Shown: positions 16,209 to 27,230, counted from the stretch's first letter. The stretch is 64,000 nt of DNA from Mycolicibacterium sp. CH28 (GCF_004745805.1 NZ_SRLQ01000005.1:124001-188000), one strand, 5' to 3'. Program-made: numbers and translations. The notes: a model not told the origin generated them from the sequence alone.

Positions 16209-17534
16209 TCAGCTGGCGCTGTCGCCCGAGCCGGAGCTGGACGAACCCGCCGAGCTCGAGCTGGAGGACCCGGCCGAGCTCGAATCTGCCGTCGGCTTCT
16301 TGCCGCTGAGCGCGTCCGAGATCTTCTTGCCGATGCCGGCCAGTGGGTTCTGCGGCTTGGCGGGCTTGGTCGCCGAGGTCGACGGCTTCGCGGAGCTGCC
16401 CGTACCGGTTGCCTTCGGCTTGGTCGAGGTGCCGGAGTCCGTGGAGGTGCTGCCACCGGAGGGGGTTGACGACGAATCGGTCGACCCGGTCGACGGCGTG
16501 GTCCCGGTGGACGGCGTCGTCTCGGTGGACGGCGTCGTCTCGGTGGACGGCGTCGTCTCGGTGGACGGCGTCGTCTCGGTGGACGGCGTCGTCTCGGTGG
16601 ACGGCGTCGTCCCGGTCGACGGCGTCGTCGCGGTGTCGGTCGTCTCGGTCTTGGCCGTGGTCGCTTCCGGCTCGGCGGTGGCCGGCTTGGCCGAGGCCGA
16701 GACCGTGGTGGCCGCGACCGCCGGAGTCAGCGCCTTCTGCGCATCGGCGACAGCTGTGCTGACGGCGGTCTCGACTGATGCGGCGGCGGCGCTCAGCGCG
16801 GCGCCGGGCAGGGACAACTGCGGCAGGCTGTCCGAAATCGACGTCGAGATGTAGCTCCAGACCGCAGACAACCCGGCAGAGCCGTAGTTGAACGTACCGT
16901 CCGGTGTCGCTCCGGTGTAGTAGAGGCTGGTCAGAATGCCGCCGCCGAGCTTGACCGGACCGATGCTGAACGTCGGAAGCGCCTGGGAGAGACCGACGAT
17001 GACCGAGTTGATCACATTCGGAATGCCGTAGTAGAACGCCGCCTGCGCGGCCTGGAAGATCGGCGAGCTGGTGCCGAAGATCTCACCGCTGGCCACGTAG
17101 AGCACCGCGGGCAAGCCGCCGCCCGACTTGCCGATCTCGAAGTAGTAGTTGTCCAGGTTGAAGCCCGGTATGAAGCTCTCGGCCGCATTGTCGATCAGGT
17201 AGTACAGGACACCGGGGGCGCCGGCGACGTAGACGTCCTTCACCCCGGGGTAGTAGGTGTCCTGCGGCGTGTAGGTGCAACTGCCGGCGGTGACCGTGCC
17301 GCAGCCGACGTAGCCGCCCCAACCGAACCAGTAGGCGTCGTTGATGCCCTGGATCGTGATGTCGGTGAGCGCGGTCAGCGCGTACTTGGCGCTCGACACG
17401 GGAAGCGAGCTTGGCGCACCCGCAATCGTGACGTCGTGGGTAGTCGGAAGGATCGCCGGTGTGGCGGTGACAATCGCGGCGGCGCTAGCCAGAGCCGCGC
17501 CGGTCATGAGGAAAGGCCGAGTTCGTGACGCCAT
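16209..17534 (-). CDS. Secreted mycobacterial protein with ETTPST hexapeptide repeats
   Basis: This 441-residue protein has an N-terminal signal sequence (hydrophobic 9-28), a globular domain of about 230 residues rich in Tyr/Phe/Gly (for example DAYWFGWGGYVG and YYPGVKDVYVAG) seen in a mycobacteria-restricted family, an Ala-rich helix, and a long low-complexity Thr/Ser/Pro tail. The tail includes tandem ETTPST hexapeptides encoded by exact 18-bp repeats, then a Lys/Pro/Ser linker and a Ser/Gly end. It is probably exported and may span or attach to the cell wall through the tail; no enzyme motif is seen. Confidence 0.8.
   Translation of the reverse strand: MASRTRPFLMTGAALASAAAIVTATPAILPTTHDVTIAGAPSSLPVSSAKYALTALTDITIQGINDAYWFGWGGYVGCGTVTAGSCTYTPQDTYYPGVKDVYVAGAPGVLYYLIDNAAESFIPGFNLDNYYFEIGKSGGGLPAVLYVASGEIFGTSSPIFQAAQAAFYYGIPNVINSVIVGLSQALPTFSIGPVKLGGGILTSLYYTGATPDGTFNYGSAGLSAVWSYISTSISDSLPQLSLPGAALSAAAASVETAVSTAVADAQKALTPAVAATTVSASAKPATAEPEATTAKTETTDTATTPSTGTTPSTETTPSTETTPSTETTPSTETTPSTETTPSTGTTPSTGSTDSSSTPSGGSTSTDSGTSTKPKATGTGSSAKPSTSATKPAKPQNPLAGIGKKISDALSGKKPTADSSSAGSSSSSSAGSSSSGSGDSAS
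16488..16631. repeat. Eight tandem 18-bp units inside a coding region
   Basis: Units starting at 16488, 16506, 16524, 16542, 16560, 16578, 16596 and 16614 follow GGTGGACGGCGTCGTCTC, with five nearly or fully identical central copies and changed outer copies. The period is a multiple of three, so copy changes keep the frame of the secreted protein and alter only the number of ETTPST hexapeptides. Confidence 0.92.
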
Positions 17535-17909
17535 TGCTAATTCCCCTTGCTGGTGCGGGTTCGCCCAGGTCGTGACGAACTCGATGCTTTGCTGATACGA
17601 ATCTTAGAAGATCCTGATAGATACTAAGGGGCTGTTTGCCCTTCAGCAAGCGGAACGAGTCAAATCGACAGCCGGTCGAGTTCGCAGCTGTCACTTCCAT
17701 AACACCTTGTCGACGCGTGTCGAGTAGCCGGTCGGCGGCGAGACAATCGGCGGGCCTACCGCATCCGGCACGAGTTCGCTGGAACCACACCCCGAGCAGC
17801 GGCTGCGTCAATATCGTGGCGGTTTGCCGCGCTCCCCGTAGAGGCCAAATCCCACCGGCTAGGGTACCGACCTTTCGGTAGGTTTGCTGAACGGACGGAG
17901 ACGGACCGC
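17535..17909. other. 375-bp intergenic region upstream of the secreted repeat protein
   Basis: No gene is recognised. An AT-rich patch at 17590-17632 contains two CTGATA hexamers 22 bp apart (17592 and 17614) on the plus strand and probably carries the promoter for the minus-strand secreted protein gene. The rest shows no clear hairpin or operator. Confidence 0.5.
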
Positions 17910-19901
17910 TCAGCGGCGACGTCGACGTGACCTCAGATAGTCGCCGACCACGGCCGCGCCCAGGCCGTCGAGGTCGGGAACAACCACCCGCCCCTCGGCC
18001 CGACGAGCAACCTGGTCGATGAACCTGGCTAAGCCGGGGTCGTCGCCAAGGCGAAAAATGGTGACCTGCGCGCCCAACCGGGCGACCTCGTCGAATCCGC
18101 GCACGGTGTGGGCGATGGTCCGTGGGTGCGGTGGGTAGTCAAAGAACACCGACGAACCTCGGCCCTCGAAATCCTCCAGGTGTGCTGTCGGCTCGCCGTC
18201 GGTGACGACCAGAACCACCGGCTGGGCGTTCGGGTGGCGGCGCAGATGCCGAACCGCCAGCGCCAGCGCATGATGCAGGTTCGTGCCCTGCTCGTAGACT
18301 CCCTCGAGCCCGGCGAGTTCGGCGGCGCTGACCGTGCGGGCGTAGCGGCCGAAGGCGATGATCTGCAGCGCGTCGGAGCGAAACCTGGTGCTCACCAGAT
18401 GGTTCAGCGCCAAGGCGGTCTGCTTCATCGGCAGCCACCGGTTCTCCATCACCATCGAGAACGACGTGTCGACCAGCAGCGCCACCACCGCCTGAGTGCG
18501 GGTCTCGGTCTCGGATACCTCGACGTCGTCGACGGCGATCCGCAGCGGCCCGTCGCCTCGCTCCTGCCCTCCGGCCTGCCGCAGTACGGCGTTCGTCAGG
18601 GTGCGGGTGACGTTCCACGGCTCGGTGTCGCCGAACGCCCACGGTCGCGTCGCATCGGTCAGCTCACCCGCGGCACCGGCACGGCGGGTGTCCCGCTCGC
18701 CATGGCGTCCCGAAAGTTGTTGAGCAACATCGCGAAGCGCGGCCTGACCGAGTTGGCGCATGGCCTTGGGCGAAAGCCGCCACTGACCGTCGGAGCCGCG
18801 GTCGAAGAAACCCTGGTTCATCAGCGCCCGTTCGAGCTCGGCCAGGGTGCGCGCATCGATGGCCGCCTCGTCGCCGAGCTGGCGGGCCAGTGCATCGAGG
18901 TCGACGTCGTCCATGGCGGCCCCGGCGTAGCTCTGCGACAGCTGGTCGGCGAGCTGCTCGAGCTCGGCGATGTCGGCCAGCGCCTGGGCTCCCTCCCCCA
19001 TGCCGAGTGGGTTGTCCCCGGAGAACTCCGACGAGCCGTTCCAGTCTTCCCCTGGCCGCGCCGCCTGCAGATGGGCGTCGAGCCGATTGAGTGCATTCAT
19101 CAAGGACGGCGAGCCGAATGCCTGCTGCGCCAGGGCATCCAACTCCGCACGCTGGTCAGGACTCAGGCTGTTGCGGAAACGCTGCGCGGCGGCTGCACGC
19201 TGGGCCAGCGAATCCAGCAGCTCCTCGATATTGCGCGGGTTCTCCGGAAAGTACTGGCCGTGCTTGCCCATGAAGTCCTGGAAGTCGTCGGCGGTGTCCT
19301 CACCGCGACTGTGCTTGTCCAGCAGCTCGTTGAGGTCGTCGAGCATCTCGTTGACCGCTTGGCGATCTTCGTCGGTGGCGTTCTCCAGAGCCTGCTTCAT
19401 ACCGGCGAACCGCTGGTCGAGCACCTCCCGTCCGAGCAGATCCTTGATCTGGTCATACTTCTGGCGCGCCTCCGGGCTGCGCCAGTCGTACTCGGACAGC
19501 TCCTGGACGGCCTTGGCCGGCGACGGCGACAACGACTCGATCTGCAACTCCTGGAACCGTGCATCGTCGTCGAGCGCCCGTGCCAGCTCCTTGCGCTCGG
19601 CCAGCACAGCCTCGTCGAGCAGCTTTTTGACTTCTTGCAAGGTGCCGTCAAGGTTGTTGCGGTTCAACAATTCTCGCCGCCGCCGGTTTGCCTCGGCGGC
19701 AAGCCGGTCGGCGCCCTTGATGTCCTTGGTGCCACGGCGCAGCAGCTCGGCGAGTGCCCGCCGCGGCGAGGTTCCCGCCATGACGTCCTGCCCGATCTGC
19801 TCGAGCGCGTCGCGCAGATCCACCGGCGGGGCCAGCGGATCGGGCCCCCCGGTGTAGGCCGAGTAGCGGGAGTCGTGCGCCCGCCCATGCCTAGAGTTCA
19901 C
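17910..19901 (-). CDS. VWA-domain protein, partner of a MoxR-type ATPase
   Basis: A 663-residue orthologue of Rv0959. The N-terminal two thirds are charged and largely helical. The C-terminal von Willebrand A domain has a complete MIDAS metal site: Asp478-x-Ser-x-Ser in LLVDTSFSMV, Thr540 in QGTNLHH and Asp568 in VTDGEPT. It ends in a basic RSRRRRR tail. The GTG start is 5 bases after the stop of the AAA+ ATPase gene. MoxR/VWA pairs act as chaperone-like or metal-insertion systems; the client here is unknown. Confidence 0.9.
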   Translation of the reverse strand: MNSRHGRAHDSRYSAYTGGPDPLAPPVDLRDALEQIGQDVMAGTSPRRALAELLRRGTKDIKGADRLAAEANRRRRELLNRNNLDGTLQEVKKLLDEAVLAERKELARALDDDARFQELQIESLSPSPAKAVQELSEYDWRSPEARQKYDQIKDLLGREVLDQRFAGMKQALENATDEDRQAVNEMLDDLNELLDKHSRGEDTADDFQDFMGKHGQYFPENPRNIEELLDSLAQRAAAAQRFRNSLSPDQRAELDALAQQAFGSPSLMNALNRLDAHLQAARPGEDWNGSSEFSGDNPLGMGEGAQALADIAELEQLADQLSQSYAGAAMDDVDLDALARQLGDEAAIDARTLAELERALMNQGFFDRGSDGQWRLSPKAMRQLGQAALRDVAQQLSGRHGERDTRRAGAAGELTDATRPWAFGDTEPWNVTRTLTNAVLRQAGGQERGDGPLRIAVDDVEVSETETRTQAVVALLVDTSFSMVMENRWLPMKQTALALNHLVSTRFRSDALQIIAFGRYARTVSAAELAGLEGVYEQGTNLHHALALAVRHLRRHPNAQPVVLVVTDGEPTAHLEDFEGRGSSVFFDYPPHPRTIAHTVRGFDEVARLGAQVTIFRLGDDPGLARFIDQVARRAEGRVVVPDLDGLGAAVVGDYLRSRRRRR

Positions 19902-19906
19902 GGCCG

Positions 19907-21292
19907 CTACCCATAGACGGTTTCGCCCTCTCCGGTCACCTTGTCGATGCGCTTGGCCAGATACAGGGCCTCCAGCGCCAGTTCCAGTGCGGCGGCGCGT
20001 TCCCCCTCGGTCTCGGCCGCCAATCGGGCGGCGATCGCGTCGACGACCGGCAGGTCGGGCAGCGCGGCCAGCACGTCCTTGGCCGACACCTGCTCGCCGG
20101 TGGTCACGGCCCCACCGTCCTCCACCGCGGCCACGAGCGGACCTACGTCGATGCCACCGAGCACCCGCTGTGCGGTGTCAGCGGTGGCCCGCCGCAGCAG
20201 ATGTTCGAGGACTGCCTGCTCGCGGCCCTCCTCGCCGGACTCGAACTCGAGCTTGCCGCGCAGCACGTCGATGATGGTGCTCAGGTCGACGACGCGGGCC
20301 ACCGGCTCGTCTTCGCCGAGGATCGCGCCGCGGTGCCGGGCCGAGGCGGCGACCGTCTCGGCCGCCGCGATCGCGAACCGCGCCGACACCCCGGAGCGCT
20401 GGTCGATGGACGTGGACTCGCGAAGGTAGCGAGCGAAGCGGGCGACGATTTGCATCAGGTAGATCGGAACCTGCGCCGACAGGTGCGCCTCCTGGCTGAT
20501 GACGCCGACCTCGGCGTCCAGCTCACGCGGATAGTGCGTGCGGATCTCGGCGCCGAACCGGTCCTTGAGCGGGGTGATGATCCGGCCGCGGTTGGTGTAG
20601 TCCTCCGGATTGGCGCTGGCCACCACGAGAACGTCCAGCGGCAGCCGCAGCGTGTAGCCACGGACCTGGATGTCGCGTTCCTCCATCACGTTGAGCATCG
20701 AGACCTGGATCCGCTCGGCAAGGTCGGGCAGCTCGTTGACCGCGACGATCCCACGGTGTGCCCGCGGGATGAGGCCGTAGGCGATGGTCTCGGGGTCACC
20801 GAGGCTGCGCCCTTCGGCGACCTTGATCGGGTCGATGTCACCGACCAGATCGGCGACGCTGGTGTCGGGGGTGGCGAGCTTCTCGGTGTAGCGCTCGCTG
20901 CGGTGCCGCCACCCGACCGGCAGATCGTCCCCGGATTCCTGAACCCGCCGGATCGACTCGGGCGTGATGGGCGAATAAGGATGCTCACCGAGCTCAGACC
21001 CGGCTATCACCGGCGTCCACTCGTCGAGCAGGTTCTGCAGCGAGCGCAACAACCGGGTCTTGCCCTGTCCCCGCTCGCCCAGCAGAACGAAGTCGTGGCC
21101 GGCGATCAGCGCTCGCTCCAGCTGCGGCAACACGGTGTCCTCGAAACCGAAAATGCCTGGCCAGACGTCATCGCCCTCGGCCAGCGCGGTGAGGAGGTTC
21201 TCCCGGAGCTCCTGCTTGACGCTGCGCTCACGGTGGCCGGAGGCGCGCAGTTCACCAAGCGTGCGGGGGAAGGTGTCAGGTGAAGTCACCAC
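19907..21292 (-). CDS. MoxR/Mg-chelatase subunit I-like AAA+ ATPase
   Basis: A 461-residue AAA+ protein (orthologue of Rv0958). The Walker A motif is GERGQGKT (about 73-80), followed by the Walker B/sensor region around IVAVNELPDL, and VVASANPEDYTNRGRI is the typical sensor 1 segment of the magnesium chelatase/MoxR clade. It forms a two-gene unit with the downstream VWA protein. Two adjacent GTG codons (21290 and 21287) could start it. Photosynthetic chelatase activity is not expected. Confidence 0.9.
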   Translation of the reverse strand: MVTSPDTFPRTLGELRASGHRERSVKQELRENLLTALAEGDDVWPGIFGFEDTVLPQLERALIAGHDFVLLGERGQGKTRLLRSLQNLLDEWTPVIAGSELGEHPYSPITPESIRRVQESGDDLPVGWRHRSERYTEKLATPDTSVADLVGDIDPIKVAEGRSLGDPETIAYGLIPRAHRGIVAVNELPDLAERIQVSMLNVMEERDIQVRGYTLRLPLDVLVVASANPEDYTNRGRIITPLKDRFGAEIRTHYPRELDAEVGVISQEAHLSAQVPIYLMQIVARFARYLRESTSIDQRSGVSARFAIAAAETVAASARHRGAILGEDEPVARVVDLSTIIDVLRGKLEFESGEEGREQAVLEHLLRRATADTAQRVLGGIDVGPLVAAVEDGGAVTTGEQVSAKDVLAALPDLPVVDAIAARLAAETEGERAAALELALEALYLAKRIDKVTGEGETVYG

Positions 21293-21363
21293 TCCACGCT
21301 ACGACTGCTGTCGACCAGGGGCACTACGCGGTCAGCGCGATGTCATAGATGGCCCGCCCGGCC

Positions 21364-22947
21364 TCAGTGTGCGAAGTGGCGAGCACCGGTGAGGTACAGA
21401 GCGATCCCGGCCTTGGCAGCGGCTTCGGTGACCAGATCGTCGCGCATCGATCCACCCGGATGCACGATCGCCTTCACACCTGCGGCGGTCAGTGTCTCCA
21501 GCCCATCGGGGAATGGGAAGAACGCGTCGCTGGCCGCCACGGCCCCGCGTACCCGCTCGCCGCCACGCTCGACGGCCAGCCGGGCAGCGTCGACCCGGTT
21601 CACCTGACCCATGCCCACTCCCACGGTGGCGCCGTCGGCCGCGATCACGATCGCATTCGACTTGACCGCGCGGCAGGTGCGCCAGGCGAACTGCAAGTCG
21701 GACAGCGTCGCCGCGTCGGCCGGCGTTCCGGTGGCCAGGGTCCAGCTGGCCGGGTCGTCACCCGGTGCGGTGAGGGCGTCGCGCTCCTGCATCAGCAGGC
21801 CGCCGCTGATCTGGCGGATCTCCACGCCGTCGACGGGCGGCTCGGCGGCGACCAACACGCGAATGTTCTTCTTGCGGGCCAAAATCTCCACCGCACCCGG
21901 CTCGTAGGCCGGCGCGATGATCACCTCGGTGAAGATCTCGGAGACGAACTCGGCCATCTCGACGGTGACCTCGGCATTGGCCGCAATGACGCCGCCGAAG
22001 GCGCTCAGCGGATCACATTCGTGGGCCTTGCGATGCGCGTCGGCCACCGACGTCGACGAGATCGCGATGCCGCACGGGTTGGCGTGCTTGATGATCGCCA
22101 CGCAGATCTGCTGATGGTCGAACGCCGCCCGCCACGCCGCATCGGCATCGGTGAAGTTGTTGTAGGACATCTCTTTACCGTGCAACTGCTCGGCTTGTGC
22201 CAAGCCCGGCCAGCCGGCGTCGTCACTGTAGAGCGCCGCCTGCTGATGCGGGTTCTCGCCGTAGCGCAGTTGCGAGGTGCGCCGCCAGGTCTTGCCGAAC
22301 CACCTCGGCAGGGCCGCGGGCGCGTCGCCGTCCTCGGGGGCCAGCACAGCGCCCATCCACCCGGCGACGGCGACGTCGTATTCGGCGGTGTGCCGGAAGG
22401 CCAGCGCCGCGAGCTTCTGCCGTTCGGTCAGGGTGAATCCGCCGGAGCGGACGGCCGCCAGAACCCCGTCGTAGCCGAGAGGATCGACGACCACGGCGAC
22501 GCTGGCGTGGTTCTTGGCCGATGCACGCACCATCGAGGGGCCGCCGATGTCGATCTGCTCGACGCACTCTTCGACCTCGGCGCCGGAGTCGACGGTCTCA
22601 CTGAACGGATAGAGGTTGACCACGACCAGGTCGAAGGGCTCGATCTTCAGCTTTTCCAGCGCTTGCAGATGTTCGGGGTTGCGGGTGTCGGCCAGCAGCC
22701 CGGCATGGATATGCGGATGCAGGGTCTTGACCCGCCCGTCGAGAATTTCCGGGAAACCGGTCACGAATTCCACCGGGGTAACCGGAATACCCTTGTCGGC
22801 AATGGTTTTGGCGGTCGAGCCGGTGGAGACGATGTCCACGCCGGCCTCGTGCAGGCCTTGAGCAAGCGGAATGAGCCCACTCTTGTCGTAAACGCTGATC
22901 AACGCCCGCCGGATCGGCCGCTTACCGATCAAAGTCTCCGAGGTCAT
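21364..22947 (-). CDS. purH: Bifunctional AICAR formyltransferase/IMP cyclohydrolase PurH
   Basis: PurH catalyses the last two steps of de novo purine synthesis. The 527-residue protein begins with the MGS-like cyclohydrolase domain ([27 protein letters not shown]) and continues with the AICAR transformylase domain ([29 protein letters not shown]). The ATG overlaps the purN stop as ATGA, so the two purine genes are coupled. Confidence 0.97.
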   Translation of the reverse strand: MTSETLIGKRPIRRALISVYDKSGLIPLAQGLHEAGVDIVSTGSTAKTIADKGIPVTPVEFVTGFPEILDGRVKTLHPHIHAGLLADTRNPEHLQALEKLKIEPFDLVVVNLYPFSETVDSGAEVEECVEQIDIGGPSMVRASAKNHASVAVVVDPLGYDGVLAAVRSGGFTLTERQKLAALAFRHTAEYDVAVAGWMGAVLAPEDGDAPAALPRWFGKTWRRTSQLRYGENPHQQAALYSDDAGWPGLAQAEQLHGKEMSYNNFTDADAAWRAAFDHQQICVAIIKHANPCGIAISSTSVADAHRKAHECDPLSAFGGVIAANAEVTVEMAEFVSEIFTEVIIAPAYEPGAVEILARKKNIRVLVAAEPPVDGVEIRQISGGLLMQERDALTAPGDDPASWTLATGTPADAATLSDLQFAWRTCRAVKSNAIVIAADGATVGVGMGQVNRVDAARLAVERGGERVRGAVAASDAFFPFPDGLETLTAAGVKAIVHPGGSMRDDLVTEAAAKAGIALYLTGARHFAH

Positions 22948-23573
22948 CCTATGGTCGCCTTTCTACCGCTCCAGGTAACACCGCGCGTTGCCAGCGCGGC
23001 CAGCACGTCCACCAGCAGCCGTCGTTCCACGACCTTGATGCGTTCGTGCAAAGTGTCTTCGTCGTCCCCGTCGAGAACCTCGACCGCCTCCTGCGCGAGG
23101 ATCGGCCCGGTGTCCATCCCGGCGTCCACCAGATGCACCGTGCAGCCGGTCACCTTGACCCCGTAGTCCAGTGCGTCGGGCACGGCGTGCGCGCCGGGGA
23201 AGGCGGGTAGCAGTGCCGGATGGGTGTTGACGACACGGCCCATGAAACGGGAAAGAAACTGCGGACCAAGGATTTTCATGAAGCCCGCCGACACGATGAG
23301 GTCGGGGCCGTGTGCCGCGGTGGCCTCGGCGATCCCGGCGTCCCACCCGGTGCGGTCGGGGAAGTCGCCCAGCCGGACGCAGAAGGTGGGAATCGAGGCG
23401 GCCTGGGCGATCTCGACGGCCCGGCAGTCGCGGTCCACCCCGACGGCGACCACCCGCGCCGGATAATCGCCGGCCGTGGCCGTCAGCAGCGATTGCAGCA
23501 GGGAACCCGTCCCGGAAGCCAGGACGACGAGCCGGGCCGGCGCGCTGGCGGGGACGTGGATCTGCTGCTGCAC
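22944..23573 (-). CDS. purN: Phosphoribosylglycinamide formyltransferase PurN
   Basis: PurN transfers a formyl group from 10-formyl-THF to GAR. The core starts [16 protein letters not shown], and the catalytic Asn-His-Asp set is seen in [18 protein letters not shown] and [15 protein letters not shown]. The GTG at 23573 ([10 protein letters not shown]) gives 209 residues, close to the family length; a farther upstream start would add an Arg/Thr-rich leader not expected in the family. It precedes purH in one operon. Confidence 0.94.
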   Translation of the reverse strand: MQQQIHVPASAPARLVVLASGTGSLLQSLLTATAGDYPARVVAVGVDRDCRAVEIAQAASIPTFCVRLGDFPDRTGWDAGIAEATAAHGPDLIVSAGFMKILGPQFLSRFMGRVVNTHPALLPAFPGAHAVPDALDYGVKVTGCTVHLVDAGMDTGPILAQEAVEVLDGDDEDTLHERIKVVERRLLVDVLAALATRGVTWSGRKATIG

Positions 23574-23645
23574 GGCGATGAGCCTAACGGTGGTTCGACG
23601 GTTCCGGTCGCCGGGCGTCCGACCGGTCGCCGTCAAGGGCTCGGA

Positions 23646-25079
23646 TCAACGCTGGGCCGGGCCGGACTCGATGTCGTCGTCGACAATCATCAAGTCCTCG
23701 ACATCCTCGAGATCGGGCGCGGGCCGCACCGGCCGCGGCGGCGCTGCCGGCACCGGTTCGGGCTCGCTTTCGGGTTCGGACTCAGCACGGACTTCCTCAC
23801 CTGCGGGTTCAGCACCGGTTCCCTGGCCAGCGGGTTCGGCCGCTGCAACATCGGGTATCGGGGCCGTCAGGGCCTCGTCGTCCTCGAACTCAGGCTCGAA
23901 GTCGGGCTCGTCGGCGGGTACCGGCACAGCGGGTTTCACCCGCTTGGGCCGGCGAAGCACGCCGCCGGTCATCACCACCGTGACGGCCCCGACGGCGAAG
24001 AACCAGAAAAACACCGCCGGAGCGAACGTGGCCTGGTCCACCCCGACCTCGCCGAAGTTGCCCAGCTTCCCGCCCCCGGCATAGCCCAGCACGGCCATCG
24101 TCGCCGCTGCCAGCAGCGATGCGACCGCCAGCTTGGCCGCTGCCGCCGGCCACGGCAGGGGCCGCCGGGCACACTGCTGGCCCACCGCCACCCCCGATGC
24201 GGCCCCGACGATCAGCAACGCCACCCACACCGGTCCCAGCGGCGGAGTGGGCACGGCCGCCAGGATCGGCAGTGCGGGAATGTCCCCGCCGAAGACGGTG
24301 AACGAGCTGAACGTGGCGAACCCGATGTGGGCGCTGGAGCCGACCGCCACCGCCGCCGTGCCGACGATCACATTGGGCACATACAGCGCGGACAACACGG
24401 TGAGGCTGAACTGGCCGAATAGCGAGTCTGTGACGGCATAGAGCTCGTGCATCGTGCCCCAGTGCACGATCAGCGAGGCGGCGGTTACCGCGCCGGACAG
24501 GCCCAGCAAGGCCAGCAGACCCGCGGCTGCTGCTCGTACGCAGTCGCCCAGCCAATCGGGTAGGCCCAGCGAGCCCACCGCCCGCCGCCCCACCCGGGAT
24601 CCCACTCCGATCAGCGCACCGACGGCATGCACCGCCAGCACACCGGAGAAAGCGCGCAAGGCGCTGGGCGTCTGCAATTCGACGATGACCGAGGACGCGT
24701 CGTGGATGACCGCCAGTGCGATCGCCGCCAGCAGCAGCGGGCCGCCCAGGGCCGAAGCGACTACCCAGCGAATGACGAACCAGGACGCCCGGGGCGAGGT
24801 CGCTCGCGCAGTGGTCCGCGCGGTACCCCACACCATGAGCAATACCGGCAGCAGCGGCAGCACCGCCAGCGAGTGACCGGCGATCGAGACCGGCACCTGG
24901 TGCACCGCCAGCCACATGCTGGCGATAGCCCCCAAAGCGCCGGTCATATCGCTGTTGGCGATGACGAGTTGCAGCAGCGTCACCGCAGCAATGACCAGCA
25001 GGGCCACCAGCGAGGGGCCGAACGCGACCCGGACCAAGTCGCGTGCCTGGCGCGCGCCGACTGGTCGCTTGTCCTCCAT
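23646..25079 (-). CDS. DUF6350-type polytopic membrane protein
   Basis: An orthologue of Rv0955, 477 residues. Starting with [22 protein letters not shown], in two parts, it contains about ten hydrophobic helices between residues 20 and 390, rich in Ala, Val and Leu. The C-terminal 90 residues form an acidic Glu/Pro tail ([13 protein letters not shown]) likely to be cytoplasmic. The function is not known. It lies between purN and a second membrane gene as in M. tuberculosis. A GTG 9 bases upstream is an alternative start. Confidence 0.82.
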   Translation of the reverse strand: MEDKRPVGARQARDLVRVAFGPSLVALLVIAAVTLLQLVIANSDMTGALGAIASMWLAVHQVPVSIAGHSLAVLPLLPVLLMVWGTARTTARATSPRASWFVIRWVVASALGGPLLLAAIALAVIHDASSVIVELQTPSALRAFSGVLAVHAVGALIGVGSRVGRRAVGSLGLPDWLGDCVRAAAAGLLALLGLSGAVTAASLIVHWGTMHELYAVTDSLFGQFSLTVLSALYVPNVIVGTAAVAVGSSAHIGFATFSSFTVFGGDIPALPILAAVPTPPLGPVWVALLIVGAASGVAVGQQCARRPLPWPAAAAKLAVASLLAAATMAVLGYAGGGKLGNFGEVGVDQATFAPAVFFWFFAVGAVTVVMTGGVLRRPKRVKPAVPVPADEPDFEPEFEDDEALTAPIPDVAAAEPAGQGTGAEPAGEEVRAESEPESEPEPVPAAPPRPVRPAPDLEDVEDLMIVDDDIESGPAQR

Positions 25080-25128
25080 CCGTATCACTCGACGCGCCGG
25101 TTAGGCGAGTTGCGCGAACAGCGTGCGG

Positions 25129-25923
25129 TTAGGACGGTGTGGGGCCAGCCGGCGGCTGCTCCGGCGATCCGGAGGGCTGCTGCTGACCCGACCCGGCCGA
25201 CGGCGGCGGACTGAAGCTGGGGAACCCGGTCGGCGGGGTGGGCGATCCGCTCTGTGCGCTGTTGAAGCCGCCGGAGGCCGGCCCGGACGAATAGCCACCG
25301 CCGTACTGCGACGGGTACGGCGACCGCTGCGGGGGTCCCTGCTGCGGGCCCTGCGGGCCGGGTTGTCCGTAGTAACCGCCCGGTGGCGGCCCGTACTGAC
25401 CAAAGGGTTGCTCGTATCGCGGCCGGGGTACCGGAGCCGCGATGATCCCGGCCTCCAGCAGCAGTTTCGCGACCGACGCGACCGCCTGAAACAGCGTGAA
25501 CGCAAGCACCAGCCACAACGCCCAGCCGATCGAGAAACCGGTCGGCTTGCTAATCACCTGCGCGATCACCAGCAGGACCGCAAGCACGGCGGCTGCGGCG
25601 ACAACTCCGTCGTAGTTCTTGGCCTTGGGTAGCAGGCTGACCGCAGCCAGCAACGCCGCGATAAGGGCGGCGATGATCGGGTAGCCACCGCCGCTGCCGG
25701 TCAGCTCGGCTCCGCCGAAGGGCCCGACCTCAGCACTGACGGTGAAGACCGGCCCGAAGCTGGCCAGGTACGCCGCCAGGCCCAGCACGACCGCCGCGAC
25801 GGTCAGATAAATCGGCAGCTTGCTCGGTCCGGCTTCGGCCGGTGCGAACGAGGGCCCGGAGGGGCCGTACGCACCCGGCGGTTGCGACGGCGGGTAACCC
25901 GGGTTGTTAGGCGGGTAGGTCAT
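25129..25923 (-). CDS. DUF5336 membrane protein with Pro/Gly-rich tail (Rv0954-like)
   Basis: The 264-residue protein starts [20 protein letters not shown] (ATG 25921-25923 with AAGGAGAG upstream). The cytoplasmic Pro-rich N-terminus is followed by four hydrophobic helices (about 37-58, 78-92, 103-120 and 128-150). The C-terminal 90 residues are disordered Pro/Gly/Gln/Tyr-rich repeats ([13 protein letters not shown]). It resembles the mycobacterial 34-kDa antigen family; a role at the cell envelope is inferred only from topology. Confidence 0.85.
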   Translation of the reverse strand: MTYPPNNPGYPPSQPPGAYGPSGPSFAPAEAGPSKLPIYLTVAAVVLGLAAYLASFGPVFTVSAEVGPFGGAELTGSGGGYPIIAALIAALLAAVSLLPKAKNYDGVVAAAAVLAVLLVIAQVISKPTGFSIGWALWLVLAFTLFQAVASVAKLLLEAGIIAAPVPRPRYEQPFGQYGPPPGGYYGQPGPQGPQQGPPQRSPYPSQYGGGYSSGPASGGFNSAQSGSPTPPTGFPSFSPPPSAGSGQQQPSGSPEQPPAGPTPS

Positions 25924-26089
25924 GGCCTCTCCTTCAGCCTTGTCACGCCGCGCATGCCGCGGCGCTGCGTCGGTTGTGGCTCGCGATCGGACCCACAGGT
26001 CCGGTTCGACCACCACGCTAGCGCACGCCGCTGCACGGGCCGTGACCATCGGCGTGTCACACAGCCAGTTGGCAACCGGCCGTCGTGAC

Positions 26090-27220
26090 TCAGGCAGAGG
26101 CCGGCAAGGAAGCTCCGATCGAATTGCTTTCGGCCGCCTCGATTTCGCGCACCAGCGGAAGCACTTTGGCCCCGAAGTACTCGATTTCCTCCTGGAAGTG
26201 CAGGAAGCCGCCGAGGATCAGGTCGACACCCCGCTTGCGGTAGCCGGCGATACGTTCGGCGATCTGCTCGGGCGTTCCGATGAGCTGGGTGCGGAATCCG
26301 TCGTTGTACTGCACCAGATCCTCGAACGTCGAGTCCGCCCACATTCCGCGCTTGTCGGCGGTGGAGCTGCCGGCCTGCTGGACCGCGGCGCGGAAACCCT
26401 CCACCGCGGGGCGATTGGCCCTGGCGATGATCTCGCGAAGGACTTCCTTCGCTTCTTTTTCTGTGTCGCGGGCGATGATGAACCCGTTCAGCCCGAACTT
26501 GACTTCGCGTCCGGCGTCGCGGGCGTGGTCGCGAACGTCGACGAGTTGCTCGGTCACCCCGTCGAAATCCTTGCCATTGGAGAAGTACCAGTCGGCGTAG
26601 TGGCCGCCATTGCGTCGCGCCACCGTCGAGTTACCGCCTTGGAACAACTCCGGATTGGGGCGCTCGGCGGTGTTGAGCGGCTTGGGCTTGAGGGTGAAGT
26701 CGTGAATGCGGTAGAAGTCGCCGCGGAAGTCCACGTTGTCCTCGGTCCAGATCTTGCGGATCACCTGAAGGAACTCGGCGCTGCGGCGGTAGCGCTCGTC
26801 GTGTTCGAGCCACGGCTCACCGAGGTGGGTGAACTCGTCCTTGAACCAGCCGGAAACGACGTTGATGGCGAAGCGCCCGCCGGAGAGGTGGTCGGCGGTG
26901 GCCCCGAGTTTGGCCAGCACCGCCGGATGCCACAGCCCCGGGTGGACGGCGGCGATGACCTTCAGCCGCTGGGTGGCCAGCAGTAGCGCCAGACTGAAGC
27001 TGGTCGACTCGTGCTGGAACTCGGCGCCGTAGCTGGCCTCGTAGCGGACCTGGCTCAGCGCGTACTCGAAGCCGTTGTTCTCCGCGGTCTGTGCCAACTT
27101 GGCGTTGTACTCGTAGTTCCAGTCGGTGCGCTGCTCGATATCACTGGTCACCAACCCACCACTGACATTGGGCACCCAGTAGGCGAATTTCACATGGTCT
27201 GCGATGCGCTCGGTCGTCAT
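26090..27220 (-). CDS. sfnG: FMNH2-dependent dimethylsulfone monooxygenase SfnG-like
   Basis: A 376-residue luciferase-fold (LLM class) monooxygenase. The diagnostic SfnG features are the N-terminal [13 protein letters not shown], the segment [17 protein letters not shown], the [12 protein letters not shown] motif and the EIEYFG region near the end. SfnG oxidises dimethylsulfone to methanesulfinate, supplying sulfur during starvation, with FMNH2 from a separate reductase. The start at ATG 27218-27220 is favoured; ATG 27229 is possible. Dyads just upstream may be an operator. No reductase or transporter adjoins it, so substrate is inferred. Confidence 0.86.
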   Translation of the reverse strand: MTTERIADHVKFAYWVPNVSGGLVTSDIEQRTDWNYEYNAKLAQTAENNGFEYALSQVRYEASYGAEFQHESTSFSLALLLATQRLKVIAAVHPGLWHPAVLAKLGATADHLSGGRFAINVVSGWFKDEFTHLGEPWLEHDERYRRSAEFLQVIRKIWTEDNVDFRGDFYRIHDFTLKPKPLNTAERPNPELFQGGNSTVARRNGGHYADWYFSNGKDFDGVTEQLVDVRDHARDAGREVKFGLNGFIIARDTEKEAKEVLREIIARANRPAVEGFRAAVQQAGSSTADKRGMWADSTFEDLVQYNDGFRTQLIGTPEQIAERIAGYRKRGVDLILGGFLHFQEEIEYFGAKVLPLVREIEAAESNSIGASLPASA

Positions 27221-27230
27221 GGTGTGCATC

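Noticed and set aside
16488..16631. CRISPR-like regular repeats
   Set aside because: Units are contiguous 18-mers without unique spacers and lie in frame inside a coding sequence, so they are a protein repeat.
16300..16854. Plus-strand open frame with VDGVVS repeats
   Set aside because: It is the antisense reading of the ETTPST repeats; the minus-strand frame has a signal peptide, a family-like globular domain and a terminator with a U tract.
18108..19916. Long plus-strand open frame of about 600 codons opposite the VWA gene
   Set aside because: It is an antisense shadow caused by high GC; its predicted product has no family features, while the minus strand encodes a conserved MIDAS-bearing protein.
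21349..23166. Long plus-strand open frame opposite purH
   Set aside because: purH is certain on the minus strand, and the overlapping frame has no recognisable domain.
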